The notes: generated by a model not told the origin, from the letters alone. Shown: positions 10,636-20,154, counted from the first letter of the stretch. The stretch: 64,000 bases of DNA from Tubulanus polymorphus (GCF_964204645.1 NC_134026.1:16324650-16388649), one strand, 5' to 3'. Made by a program: numbers and translations.

Positions 10636-11911
10636 TTTTTAGCCCACTTGGGACTTTAGTGCGTTCACTTTTCGTCCATCGTCTGTCCGTCTACGGACTA
10701 TGGTGGCTGATTCGGGACATATCAATATTCTTTTTTCATCCTCCTCCAGAACGCGCAAAAACAAATCTTACCCCGCAAAAACAAATCCTAGCGCGCAAAA
10801 ACAAACTTAATGCGCAAAAACAAATTATTTCGTTTTTGCGCGGTAAGATTTGTTTTTGCGCGGTAAGATTTGTTTTTGCGCGTTTTCGTGGAGGATGAAA
10901 AAAAATATTGATATGTCCTGAATCAGCCATCATAGTCCGTAGACGGAATCCAGTTATTCTTTGGAAGTTTTTAGCCCACTTGGGACTTTAGTCCCAGCGG
11001 GCTATTGCGTTCACTTTTCGTCCGTCGTCCGTCCGTAGACGGAATCCAGTTATTTTGGGAAGTTTTGAAGACCCTTTAATGGATTGTCTTGATATTTGGT
11101 TTATACATGTATCTACCCTAGATACATCTTCAGCCCAAAAACTGGCCCGATCAGAATCAAGATGGCCGACTGGTGGTCATTATTGTTCGCTGAAATCAGC
11201 ACTTTTTACACATTTTGAAGTTTTCAAGGGAAATTTTGAAGACGCTTCCATCAATTGTCTTGATCATTCACATATATTTGTATCCCCTGAGGGTCCATCA
11301 GCATAGAGAAATTGGGTCGATAGGCCTCAAGATGCCCGTCCTGTGACCTTTTTTGTGCCCAAAAAGGTCAATTTTGGCCTGAATTCAGAGACCTGTAGCT
11401 TCCTATTGGTTTTTTTTCAATTTTGAAATTTATGGTGGGTATTCTATGGAAAGGGATCTTTAATAAATCAGACAGGTATTTTTGATCATCCGATTATTAC
11501 GCAATTGGCAGCCATCTTAGTATCATCAGTCCTCATTCGTAGGTGGAAAAAGGTTTTTTAAGGAAAATATCTACAGGTTTTAACTTATAGTCTTGATAGT
11601 TGATTATTATTAGCACTGTCATAGGATACATCACCTCGCTTGGAATCACCCGATTCTTTGTTCTTGCCACCAGGGGGAGTTAAATATTGAATAATATACA
11701 ATTTGTCTAATTATATTGGTAACTATCATATTTTGTAACCACAATCAATTGCAAAATTGTAGCTCATGACATGTTCTATGAAAGTGGTGAGTTTCAAGGT
11801 CATTGGATTTTGTATATGGTAACCAGGAGGCGTTGAATATTGAAATTGTTAGATTATTTAGCATTTGAAACTGCTTTCTAAGTTGGCATGGTGTCCCTGG
11901 ACCCCTAGTTA
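10636..11911 (+). mobile_element. Dispersed repeat with minisatellite-type core, copy 1
   Basis: The family starts with a palindromic TAGCCCACTTGGGACTTTAG segment and ends ...GGACCCCTAG before TT. Other copies or parts lie at 34163-34350, 39660-40850 and 50557-51818. Each core is built from a ~155-bp unit carrying CACCAGGGGGCGTTGAAT; this copy has about one unit. The CTAG end, inverted subterminal repeat and tandem core resemble non-autonomous Helentron-type elements of molluscs. That assignment is inference. This copy has two starts, at 10636 and 10968, separated by a large foldback. Confidence 0.5.
10688..10945. repeat. Long foldback with internal GCGCAAAAACAAAT repeats
   Basis: The left arm (about 10688-10820) and right arm (about 10835-10945) are inverted copies, from CTACGGACTATGGTGGCTGA inward to a run of GCGCAAAAACAAAT units. 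The structure sits between two copies of the dispersed repeat's start. The open frames on both strands here are by-products of the palindrome. Confidence 0.65.
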
Positions 11912-12449
11912 TTAGAATGGAAAAACTGCAGCTGATGGTTTGTAGTGATCAGAATACAAAAGTAACCCTAGTTTAAATCTTATTTTTAACACTTGGGGTG
12001 AAGCGGGCTATTGCATTATAGGGGGCATCAGAAATTTAACCTGGCAGAAATCCACTGTTTATCAGTTGAAATGTCAGTTCCATAATTCTTGGTACTCTTT
12101 CATCTAAAACCTAGCGCAGAAAACATGTAAAAGATGAAACAAAATCCTGTTTCAGTGATCATGTTCTAATTGTTAGTTCACTTTGTGTTTATATGATGCT
12201 GTGTGCTTGGGTTTTAAATGGATAAAATTAGATTGACGTTTAGATTTGTACAGGTGGAACCCTGTCCCCATGATATTATAAGCGTCCATTTATAATGTAA
12301 GATAGTACGAGGTATTTTTTTCTTAATTAAGAGTTTATTTTTTAGCAGTACATGTACATTGGATTTGAATTTTTGACTCCACAATTATCTACCAGGATGC
12401 TCTTGTGTCACATTTTAAATCACAAAATAAATTTTCTCATACATTACTA

Positions 12450-12735
12450 TTACTCTGATTCTTCATTTTCTGAGTTTTGATTTAGACAATTTTGAACAAA
12501 ATCAACAGTTTGGAGAGCACTGTAGTCCCATGGATCATTGATATTGAGGTAGTCAGCTGGATTTATTGTTGTTTCTAAACTAAGCATATCAAAATCGCAC
12601 GGACACAATATTTTCTGAAATCAACAGACCAGTATCATCCGTGGTTTCAGAATTAATCGGCCCATCATAATCAAATCCATAACTATACAAGTCATTGATA
12701 TTGAAATTAGTATCATCTGTGTACTTCCGACCAGT
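12450..12735 (-). pseudogene. Coding-like minus-strand tract, unknown product
   Basis: On the minus strand a frame open from about 12614, just after an AG, runs through PADYLNINDPWDYSALQ and ends with an acidic tail at the TAA at 12450-12452. An AATAAA-type signal lies beyond it at about 12330. Another frame upstream (12735-12600) is also acidic and open, so a frameshift or splice near 12610 would join them. The tract abuts the integrase remnant at 12735. No family recognised. Confidence 0.3.
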
Positions 12736-12878
12736 AAATCACCCGATACACATCCTCTTCTCCGATACTTTATTAAAGAAGGGTAAACCTTCATTCGATA
12801 GTCTATCGCCCCGTGTTATAGTATACTATATTATGGTAACCCTTCTTAGATACTCATCGCCAGAAGGGCGAGCGCGTT
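12735..12878 (+). pseudogene. 3' remnant of a DDE-integrase gene
   Basis: Bases 12735-12785 encode the same C-terminal peptide (SPDTHPL.RYFIKEG, stop) as the integrase pseudogene at 53740-54268. The next ~95 bases match that gene's 3' flank to 53648, in inverted orientation. The matching 5' module lies at 4963-5168, so an integrase-bearing transposon probably spans 4963-12878. The rest of its integrase gene is missing. Confidence 0.65.
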
Positions 12879-13130
12879 AACACTCGGTCGTTTATTCTGG
12901 GATTCGAACATCAACAGTATTGGCCGTAAATCGGTCGACATTCTGCATTTTTAGTGAACGTGGCGCGCGTTACTTTTTTTACTTAAAACCCACTGGATCT
13001 TACGATACATCGTCGTCGATAAACGTGAATTAAAGTCTATTATTATCTCTAAGTAGATTGATCAAGTAAGTCATTTGCACGTCGTCGAAGAAGAAAGCCT
13101 TACCGTTAATCCAAATGCATTTAATAACGG

Positions 13131-13557
13131 TCCTCCTTATTACCCGAGAGGGCGAGATCAGATGACGTATTTACCGAGATGACATAAAGAAATATAACAT
13201 ATTTATTTATTCCCTATCGATTTTAACACTTGAAATCATATTATATCAGTAATAAATGCCTGCTGGAGTCATATTTTATCGGATATTTTTGTAGAAAAAT
13301 ATCTTTACTGAGATGAGATCGTCGATCAATCAAATCTAATGAAATTTTATTGCTAACCGAGATTACGATTAAGTCAAATTTTTTTTACAAAATATCCGGA
13401 AAAATATGTAAAATATGACTCTAGAAGGTATTTATTACTGATGCAACATGATTTCAAGTGTTAAAATTGATAAGGAATAGTTAAATATACTATATTTCAC
13501 GTCATTGTCATCTCGGTAAATTACGTCATCTCGGTAATAAGGAGGACCCTTTTATAA
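13131..13557. repeat. MITE with long terminal inverted repeats
   Basis: A 427-bp element whose ends GGTCCTCCTTATTACC and GGTAATAAGGAGGACC are complementary. Arms of about 170 bp include repeated ATGACGTA..TTACCGAGATGAC blocks and a mirrored AATATCCGATAAAATATGACT section. It has no coding capacity. Confidence 0.7.
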
Positions 13558-14055
13558 TGGAAATCGAAAATGGGTAATGCATAATGCCTTAGATTTCCGG
13601 GCCTAGTATAAATTCCAACTTAGCCTCGGCCTATTCAGTATTTTGCCGACCTTTTCATTATTTTATTAAATCAAATAGGCAGTGCGCCACCATGGCCGTA
13701 TACTCAAAGTGCTGCCAGTGAATCACCGCTTTAGGCCTAGTACGGGCATGGCTACTGCATTAATCGCCCGAAATATTCAGTCGGTGACGACAAACGCCTA
13801 GTGAATCACCTGAATCAAACTTAAAATTTTCGGCCGATTATTTTTAGGAAGAGGTTATTTAGCCAGATCTGGTTACCGACTTAAAAGATATTTTGCCGGA
13901 TCCATATATTATGTATTAGTAAAATCATTATATTGGGTTTAGGGTTAGGGTTTTGATAGGGTTAATGTCAAGAGGGTCCAGGGTTTTGTTTCACAACTAG
14001 GGATAGGGTTAGGTGGGGCTATATATCTAGTTAAAACATTCGGGTGGTTTTCAGC
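13558..14055. other. Stretch without recognisable genes
   Basis: No gene seen. A few GGTTAGGG-type telomere-like units at 13937-14015 are too few to call an interstitial telomere. Confidence 0.5.
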
Positions 14056-14125
14056 GAGCTCGGTGGTCTAGTGGGAAGACGCTGCGCTAGGTGAATTTAC
14101 TGACCCGGATTCGAGTCTCGCTCTA
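14056..14125 (+). repeat. tRNA-like head, probable SINE
   Basis: GGTGGTCTAGTGG resembles an RNA polymerase III A box and GGATTCGAGTC a B box, at tRNA-like spacing. The stems do not fold as a clean tRNA, so a tRNA-derived SINE head is more likely than a gene. No SINE tail was identified. Confidence 0.35.
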
Positions 14126-14395
14126 TGCGCTCTGCTTTCTCAAACTCTTTTCTCCATACTTCCTTCAAGTCGCGCACCTCTCTGCGCATATGCGCGGAGA
14201 AATATCCGGCAAAATATTGTTCAGAAGTCGGTGACCGGATCCAGCTGAATAACCACACCCTTATTTTTACACCCGCACTGGACGTATTGAGCCGGTGATT
14301 GACGTTTACCAACCAAATAGCCATGGTCCTATGATGCATTTTTTATATAATGAGATTTGTTAATTCTCTCCTGCTAAGCAGCGTACGCTGTCAGC

Positions 14396-14780
14396 ACTTC
14401 GATAGGCCTTCGATAGGCTCCGCTCCGCGACCAATTGATTTAATTACAATACACAAATTCAAATAATCAAATATATTCAAATGATAATAATTATTCTATT
14501 ATTCAACTGAAATGCACGCGGTTATGAAAATATATTATAGTTTTTTAATTACTTTTAATATATGTTATTAATGAACTCGATCATTAAACCTTTGATATGA
14601 AAGCCTATTACCCCTATTACTCTTAAAATATTCATTTAAATCATTGAACTTCTAAAATCAATTTTAATAAAAAATATAGTATTAAAATGGAAGCAAATAA
14701 GTACTACTGCCCAACATGTAATATCGATATAGATAAATCCCAAAAAGCAAGACACAATAAAACTAGAACACATTTGTTTT
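14396..14780. repeat. Left terminal inverted repeat of the Polinton
   Basis: About 385 bases match the complement of 31946-32300 with few differences. It contains the inner-arm end motif CCCCTATTACT (to 14621), an early-class promoter (14660-14686) and the first ~30 codons of the polymerase frame. The outer arm present at the right end is absent here. Confidence 0.85.
14660..14686 (+). promoter_or_regulatory. Early-class promoter in left inverted repeat
   Basis: CAATTTTAATAAAAAATATA precedes TATTAAAATG. It is the inverted-repeat copy of the sequence before the polymerase frame, and here would drive the chimeric ORF at 14687. Confidence 0.5.
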
Positions 14781-14860
14781 TAGTCCAGTTGGTTAAAGCA
14801 AAGACATTTATCGAATTATGGAACTCAACACATAGTGAAAAATATGTTGAATCGTTATAA
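14687..14860 (+). CDS. Chimeric ORF: polymerase N-terminus joined to HNH tail
   Basis: A 57-codon ORF. Residues 1-29 duplicate the start of the polymerase frame because that start lies in the inverted repeat; they include a zinc-finger-like C..C...H...H segment. From about residue 33 the protein follows the C-terminus of the HNH protein at 16643-17038 (FIELWNSTH...YVESL). The HNH-like DNA differs from the nearby HNH gene at many third positions, so it came from a paralogous HNH gene rather than a recent copy. It is probably a deletion product; function unknown. Confidence 0.5.
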   Translation: MEANKYYCPTCNIDIDKSQKARHNKTRTHLFLVQLVKAKTFIELWNSTHSEKYVESL

Positions 14861-15002
14861 ACGCCTGATAATACTCAGCTATATAGTTGGTTGTATTAGC
14901 TCTAGTAAACATATGTTACCAGCTTATATTTCAATTGTAAAGAGTTAATTAATTTCATTGATCTAAATGCCTTTATTATTGATTTTTTTTCAACTATATT
15001 TA

Positions 15003-15200
15003 CAAGTCTCAACGCGTTGTGTATTATACATCATACGGCGGACGTTAGCGAATCACAAATCTCATAATTTACAAGTCTCAACGCGTTTTTTAGATGTTTC
15101 TGGACAATTAAGCTCTAACCAATCAAAAGTCTCATAATTCGCAAGTCTCAACACACTTGTTCTAGATGTTTCTGAGCATAGAATAGTATAAATAGGCGCG
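15003..15200 (+). repeat. Three ~70-bp tandem units before a TATA box
   Basis: CAAGTCTCAACGCGTT or a variant starts at 15003, 15072 and 15142, followed by TATAAATAG at 15187-15195 and AATAAA at about 15226. This resembles an enhancer-promoter array or the U3 region of a solo LTR inserted in the Polinton's left part. A short ORF starts at 15282 and an open tract runs to a TGA at about 15741, neither with known similarity. Confidence 0.4.
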
Positions 15201-15902
15201 CACATCAGACGCTTAACAGAGCTATAGAATAAATCTATAAATTCACAGCTGTTACAGCTGTTACTATAACGCCGAGATATTATGAATCATAATCAGAAAC
15301 GTGTAGAATATTCTAGAAAGGCGCGCCGGAACTAGATGACGTGGCATAATCAACGACGTGTCATTCTCGAAATCGCCCCGGAAATGGATATACGCTGTAA
15401 TATTGTGCTCAGGATATACTATCTTTCGAAACGAAATTAGGAGTTTATAGTTTACAATTATAAATCTAAATGTAAGTACTGTTTGTTGTAGTTATTAGGG
15501 CTATTAAATATGAAACCTTTAGATATATTTAAGCGTATTTAGTATATCTTTTAGATAGTTAGAGTTACCGCTAATATCTTTTAGATTAATAAAACGTCAT
15601 ACGCATCAAGAAGCGATAGAGAAACTCAAGATACTCTTTCTGACTGAGGAATCAACAGCAATGGATATCGAACCAATAGAATCACCAAAAGATCGACGAA
15701 GAAACTATATAAGAATTTCAAAAACATTGAGACTCCAATGATTAAGTTTAACATTTGTTAATGTAGTTAAATATTTACCAGCAATTGAAAAAATGTTTGT
15801 AATTATAAATTGTATTTATAGAAATCAAATGATGTATTAGAAGAAATGACTGAACAACTTGTATAATGTATTGTGTAAATCTGATTTGTGAATTTTTATG
15901 TT

Positions 15903-16222
15903 CAGTCGTTTCTATTATGTTTAACACATACGCATTAAGCAAAACCGGCCATAAATGGCCGCATGTGACACATGTAACGCATGTGACGAGAACATGAATG
16001 CGTTTGAATTTTCTATATTCAGTTGTTTCTATTTTACAGAATTTATAGAATGAATATACAATTATGATTAACACATGTGCATTAAGCAAAACCGGCCATA
16101 AATGGCCGCATGTGACGCATGTAACGCATGTGTTGTTTCTATTTTACAGAATTTATAGAATGAATATATAATTATGTTTAACGCATGCGCATTAAGCAAA
16201 ACCGGCCATAAATGGCCGGCCG
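15903..16222. repeat. Tandem repeat of a ~110-bp unit with palindromic core
   Basis: Almost three units (15903-15990, 16023-16133, 16134-16222) each contain GCATTAAGCAAAACCGGCCA followed by TAAATGGCCG, a palindrome, and CATGTGACGCATGTAACGCA. No gene is encoded; the minus-strand frame at 15775-16089 is a by-product. Confidence 0.75.
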
Positions 16223-16330
16223 CTTGTATTATTTAGATATCAAGGAACTGAAACGACTTATCAAAAGCAGCGAGGAATGAAAAAGGATGACGTTGGTCGA
16301 AGAAATGGAAGAGGATTATAAAATATTAAC

Positions 16331-16357
16331 CAATTTTAATAAAAATACGTATAATAA
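16331..16357 (+). promoter_or_regulatory. Early-class promoter of the HNH gene
   Basis: CAATTTTAATAAAAATACGT is followed by ATAATAA directly before the ATG at 16358. It is nearly the same as the sequence before the 113-residue gene. Confidence 0.55.
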
Positions 16358-17038
16358 ATGGAACCAGAACAATCACAAGCTATAAATATAAACAATAAGA
16401 AATGTTCTAAATGTAAAATAAATAAGCAACTCTCGGAATATTATAATTATAAAACTCAGAAAGATGGTAAGCAAAGTTATTGTAAAACTTGTAGTTAACT
16501 AAGTGACAAACAAAATTATAGAAATAATACTGAATCGCGCAATGATAAAAATAAGAAATGGAAAGAAAATCATTTAGAATATATTAAAGCGTATCAAAAT
16601 AAATATCATAAAGAAAGATATCAAACAGATTTTAATTTTAAAATGAAACAATGTCTAGGTAATAGATTATCACAATTATTCAGTAAAGAAGCGCATTCAG
16701 TTACACTAGCACATTTACTAGATTGTTTGGATGAATTCTTTAAATCATGGATAATATATCAATTCGATGATAAAATGAATATAAATAATTATGGTAATTA
16801 TTTTCATATTGATCATGTGTTACCAATATCTAAATTTGATATGAATGATGAATACAATCAGAAGTTAATATGGAATTGGAAGAATCTAAGACCTCTTGAA
16901 AAGAAAGAAAATAAAATAAAATTTAATAAAATAGATTTACAGTTATATTTGAATCAACTGGAAAAAGCACAAAAATTTATTGAATTATGGAATTCAACAC
17001 ATAATGAACAATACGTTGAGTCTTTAATGAGTGGTTAA
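16358..17038 (+). pseudogene. HNH endonuclease gene with one in-frame stop
   Basis: From the ATG at 16358 the frame spans 226 codons but has a TAA at 16496-16498 (codon 47). The first part encodes a zinc-ribbon with two CxxC pairs (KKCSKCK and YCKTCS), as in virus and phage HNH proteins. The open part, from an internal ATG at 16643, carries the HNH core: HIDHVLPIS, then NWKNLRPLEKKENKIK, and a C-terminal FIELWNSTH tail. HNH enzymes cut DNA with a single metal ion. The stop lies between ribbon and nuclease core, so a truncated nuclease could start at 16643. The early-class promoter upstream groups it with the replication genes. The stop may be decay or recoding. Confidence 0.75.
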
Positions 17039-17236
17039 AGAATAATAGATTTTAAATAAAATATAATAAAAATTACATACCTTCAACTAGCTAATGAATT
17101 CTATTATATTTTTAATATTTTCTTTTCAAAAAGAGAATACTTTATATCACAAATAAAAAATACTAAAAAACAATAACTAATACTAGAGTTCTTTAACTTT
17201 AACTAGCTAGTATCATTTGAAGAATACTTATAATAT
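17039..17236. other. Intergenic spacer
   Basis: AT-rich spacer between the HNH gene and the next gene, with two copies of AACTAGCTA at about 17085 and 17200. No gene seen. Confidence 0.5.
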
Positions 17237-17264
17237 TTTTTTTTGCTTTTTTTCTCTAATATAA
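17237..17264 (+). promoter_or_regulatory. Late-class-like promoter
   Basis: Two T-runs followed by CTCTAATATAA directly before the ATG at 17265. The layout resembles the T-run plus TAAATAA boxes of the capsid-side genes but is less regular. Confidence 0.35.
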
Positions 17265-17867
17265 ATGTCAAAGAAATCTAATAAGAATAGTATTGATATT
17301 GAAAAGACATTAGATGATTTGGGTATAAGTGATAATAAAGATACAGTTGTTTCTAATTCTATTCAAGTTAATAACAATATTGATTATGAATACTATTTAT
17401 ATTGTAAGCATCATCTAGAACTATTGATTGCGAGTGGAAAAACTAAAGAGTTTATTGGTAAAACAATAACTTTTCAAGAATTAGATAATATGAATAAAGA
17501 AAAAGTAATAAAATATTTTAAGATTTATGAAGAAGCTCGATTAACTAGAATAAATGATTCTATTTCAGATGGTATTGTCAAATGTTATTCAAAATTATGT
17601 AACCAGTTAATACCAATTGATGATGAAAATAAATTATATAATGATTTGAAAAATGACTATTTAGTTATGACTGAATTACAAAAATGGGTTGGATATGCTT
17701 CATTTCAATTAGGATCGGTTATGACATTGATTTCTACTGGAGTTATAACATTTTCGAATATCAAACCTATGGAATATAAATCAGGTAAGAATGAAACAGA
17801 TGTACTACAACAAAACGTCGAAACAGAAAATGAATCAGAACAAAAATTAACTAAAATAAATGAGTGA
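17265..17867 (+). CDS. Conserved Polinton protein with hydrophobic segment
   Basis: A 200-residue protein. The central part (about 45-130) is helical and charged, with TFQELDNMNKEKVIKYFKIY and a YNDLKNDYLVM segment, a pattern I recall from a family common in Polintons though unnamed. A single hydrophobic stretch lies at about 145-165 (FQLGSVMTLISTGVITFSNI). The N- and C-termini are polar. The stop overlaps the start of the next gene by 8 bases (ATGAGTGA), so the two are probably co-expressed. A role in virion assembly or at the membrane is plausible from neighbours but not shown. Confidence 0.75.
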   Translation: MSKKSNKNSIDIEKTLDDLGISDNKDTVVSNSIQVNNNIDYEYYLYCKHHLELLIASGKTKEFIGKTITFQELDNMNKEKVIKYFKIYEEARLTRINDSISDGIVKCYSKLCNQLIPIDDENKLYNDLKNDYLVMTELQKWVGYASFQLGSVMTLISTGVITFSNIKPMEYKSGKNETDVLQQNVETENESEQKLTKINE

Positions 17868-18234
17868 TGGAGTTAAGAAAAAGGCTAGATCCGAGAAACA
17901 AATTAAATGGGCAAGAGAATTAGGTAAAAGATCATCAGAATTAAAAAAAGCTAAGAAAAAGAAATTAACTGATATAAATGAATCACCCGATGATGCCGTA
18001 CGGCACCCACACGGTGGTATTGATTCAAATAATAATCCATCTAATTCTTCTAATGCTGGAAGTAATTATAAATTATATATTACAATTGGATTAGTAACAG
18101 TTATTATATTATCCGGTGTAATATATAAATCAAAATTCAAATCTGATGATAAATATGATTCCGATGACAATAAACCTATCATACCAGAAAATAAATCAAA
18201 TGAAACTAAATCTAAATTATTATTAATGGATTAA
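17860..18234 (+). CDS. Small basic single-pass membrane protein
   Basis: 124 residues. The N-terminal 40 are strongly basic (KKKARSEKQIKWARELGKR), a pattern seen in small Polinton proteins. Residues 46-54 are the AVRHPHGGI insert, encoded by the GC-rich palindromic element at 17993-18020. A transmembrane segment follows at about 72-90 (LYITIGLVTVIILSGVIY), then an acidic tail. The start overlaps the previous gene and the integrase start lies 3 bases after the stop. Function unknown; a virion or membrane anchor is a guess. Confidence 0.7.
   Translation: MSDGVKKKARSEKQIKWARELGKRSSELKKAKKKKLTDINESPDDAVRHPHGGIDSNNNPSNSSNAGSNYKLYITIGLVTVIILSGVIYKSKFKSDDKYDSDDNKPIIPENKSNETKSKLLLMD
17993..18020 (+). 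repeat. In-frame GC-rich palindromic element, copy 1
   Basis: TGCCGTACGGCACCCACACG followed by GTGGTAT, encoding AVRHPHGGI within the 124-residue protein. Its GC content contrasts with the AT-rich gene around it. Confidence 0.8.
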
Positions 18235-18237
18235 AAT

Positions 18238-19353
18238 ATGATGAAAAAAGAACAATATTTAAGAGCGTTATATTACAACCCAGAAAGTGAAGTATCATTT
18301 TCTAACGTTTCAGAATTATGGAATAAAATTAAATCTGATAATAGCAATGGTGCCGTACGGCACCCACATGGTGGTATAAAATATAGTGAATTAAAATCAT
18401 GGTTACAAAATCAACCCACATATCAAATTCATAAAAAGATGGATAAAAAATATTTAACAAGAAAAGTAATGGTTTCATATATTGACCAACAATGGCAAGC
18501 TGATTTAATTGATATGAAAAACTTAGAAGAATATAACAAAGGATATTTTTGGATACTAAATGTTATAGATATATTCAGTAGATACGCATGGAGTATCCCG
18601 ATTAAAAATAAAACTGGTATAGAAGTTACAAATTCTTTCAAATTAATATTTAAAGAAGCTATCCCAGATAAAATACAATTTGATGAAGGTAAAGAATTTT
18701 ATAACAAACATTTTAAAAAACTATTAACTGATAACGATGTAGAATATTTTTCAACACATTCAGATAAAAAAGCATCTGTTATAGAAAGATTTAATAAAAC
18801 ATTGAAAACTAGAATGTGGAAATATTTCACCGCTAATGAAACATATAAATATATCGATGTGTTAGATGATTTAGTGAAAGGTTATAATAATTCTAAACAT
18901 AGTTCTATAAATATGAAACCTATACAAGCTAGAAAAGAAGAAAATTCAGAAATAGTTTGGAATAATTTATATGGTGCGTTTGTTACACATGATTTTGGAG
19001 AACCTAAATTTAAAATAGGACAACATGTTAGAATTTCTAAATATCGAAAAACATTTTATAAAGGTTATACTCCAAATTTTACAGAAGAAATATTTAAAAT
19101 TAAAAAGATAATATTAACTAAACCATTTGTTTATAAATTGTTTGATTTAAAAGATGAAGAAATATTAGGTTATTTTTATGAACAAGAATTATCATTAGTA
19201 CCAAATCCAGATGAAATAGAATACAAAATAGAAAAGGTATTGAAAACAAAAACTCTTAAAGGAAAAAAGTATTCTTTGGTGAAATATAAAGGATATGATG
19301 ATAAATTTAATGAATGGATTTTATCTAGTAAAATTAAAAGAATAAATGAATAA
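18238..19353 (+). CDS. Polinton DDE integrase with C-terminal chromodomain
   Basis: 371 residues. It inserts element DNA into the host genome by strand transfer. The retroviral-type catalytic core spans about 80-230: first Asp at 89 (QWQADLIDM), second Asp at 149 (IQFDEGKEF), Glu at 183 (SVIERFNKTLK), 33 residues apart. DIFSRYAW is typical of the fold. A chromodomain follows at about 327-370 (KYSLVKYKGYDDKFNEWIL), which in related integrases may steer integration to marked chromatin. Residues 39-47 carry the AVRHPHGGI insert in the N-terminal extension. The gene follows the 124-residue gene by 3 bases and overlaps the ATPase start by 8. All three acidic residues are present and no breaks were seen. 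Confidence 0.93.
   Translation: MMKKEQYLRALYYNPESEVSFSNVSELWNKIKSDNSNGAVRHPHGGIKYSELKSWLQNQPTYQIHKKMDKKYLTRKVMVSYIDQQWQADLIDMKNLEEYNKGYFWILNVIDIFSRYAWSIPIKNKTGIEVTNSFKLIFKEAIPDKIQFDEGKEFYNKHFKKLLTDNDVEYFSTHSDKKASVIERFNKTLKTRMWKYFTANETYKYIDVLDDLVKGYNNSKHSSINMKPIQARKEENSEIVWNNLYGAFVTHDFGEPKFKIGQHVRISKYRKTFYKGYTPNFTEEIFKIKKIILTKPFVYKLFDLKDEEILGYFYEQELSLVPNPDEIEYKIEKVLKTKTLKGKKYSLVKYKGYDDKFNEWILSSKIKRINE
18348..18377 (+). repeat. In-frame GC-rich palindromic element, copy 2
   Basis: GGTGCCGTACGGCACCCACA followed by TGGTGGTAT, encoding GAVRHPHGGI in the integrase N-terminal extension. Confidence 0.8.
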
Positions 19354-19960
19354 AGATTTGTTTATATTTGAACCACATAATATGTTAATAACTGGAGTTA
19401 CAAATTGTGGTAAAACACACTTCATATTATATTTATTAGAAACTATTTATAAAAATCATTTCGATAATATAATATTATTCTGCCCAACTTATGAAATGAA
19501 TGAAACGTATAATAGAGATATAGTTTTTAAAGATAAAAAGTTTATTATATTAAATTCTAAAACAGTGAAAGATAATTTAGATAATTGTATAAAAATTGCA
19601 TTAGATATTTATAAAGGATCTAATACATTATTTATTATCGATGATTGCGCAAATTTACATGATTCTAAAATTAGAGAAAGTGAGTTATGTTATTTAGCTT
19701 TCTCTGGTAGACATTTTGGGATAACAACATGGGTTTTAAATCAGAAATATAATTCAATTGTGAAAGATTTTAGAGAAAATATAAGATTTCTAGTTTTATT
19801 CTACAATAAAGATAGAAAATCTATGCAACAATCATTGGAAGAAAATCAAATTATACCTACTGAATTACATGATGAATATATGAATAAATTAAAAAATAAT
19901 AAAGGTTCCAAATTACTTATGAGATTACAATTTCCATATGAATATAAATTTATAAAATAA
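19346..19960 (+). CDS. A32/FtsK-HerA-type genome-packaging ATPase
   Basis: 204 residues. The family pumps DNA into the capsid in Polintons, virophages and large DNA viruses. Walker A is GVTNCGKTHF (17-26), Walker B is LFIIDD (95-100), and SGRHFGITTWVLNQKY (120-135) is the sensor-like segment typical of this clade, followed by an arginine-bearing VKDFREN. The start ATG lies within the integrase stop region (AATGAATAAA), so translation may be coupled. It is the last gene of the plus-strand block; a tandem repeat follows. Length is normal and no break was seen. Confidence 0.92.
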   Translation: MNKDLFIFEPHNMLITGVTNCGKTHFILYLLETIYKNHFDNIILFCPTYEMNETYNRDIVFKDKKFIILNSKTVKDNLDNCIKIALDIYKGSNTLFIIDDCANLHDSKIRESELCYLAFSGRHFGITTWVLNQKYNSIVKDFRENIRFLVLFYNKDRKSMQQSLEENQIIPTELHDEYMNKLKNNKGSKLLMRLQFPYEYKFIK

Positions 19961-19977
19961 CTATTTGTATACCTATG

Positions 19978-20112
19978 TATTAGATACCCTAATACCTAAT
20001 ACCCCATTAGATACCCTAATACCTGATACCCTAATACCTGATACCCTATTAGATACCCTAATACCTGATACATACCCTAATACCCTATTAGATACCTTAA
20101 TACTTAAAACCC
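19978..20112. repeat. Short tandem repeat at the convergence of the gene blocks
   Basis: About nine units of a 14-16-base motif (CCCTAATACCTGATA and variants with CCCTATTAGATA) lie between the ends of the plus- and minus-strand genes. The plus-strand frame through it is low-complexity and not a convincing gene. The position would suit transcription termination or recombination; this is inference. Confidence 0.75.
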
Positions 20113-20154
20113 CCTTTTTTATTTACTATCATTTTATACAATTTTCAACCTTTT

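Noticed and set aside
10659-10933. Paired frames of 65-79 residues on opposite strands
   Set aside because: Both are by-products of a long palindrome with simple internal repeats.
13937-14015. TTAGGG-like units as a possible interstitial telomere
   Set aside because: Only a few imperfect units, not a tandem array.
14396-14401. Six-base target-site duplication flanking the Polinton
   Set aside because: The bases outside 14396 and 32494 do not match; the left outer arm seems lost, so no duplication can be claimed.
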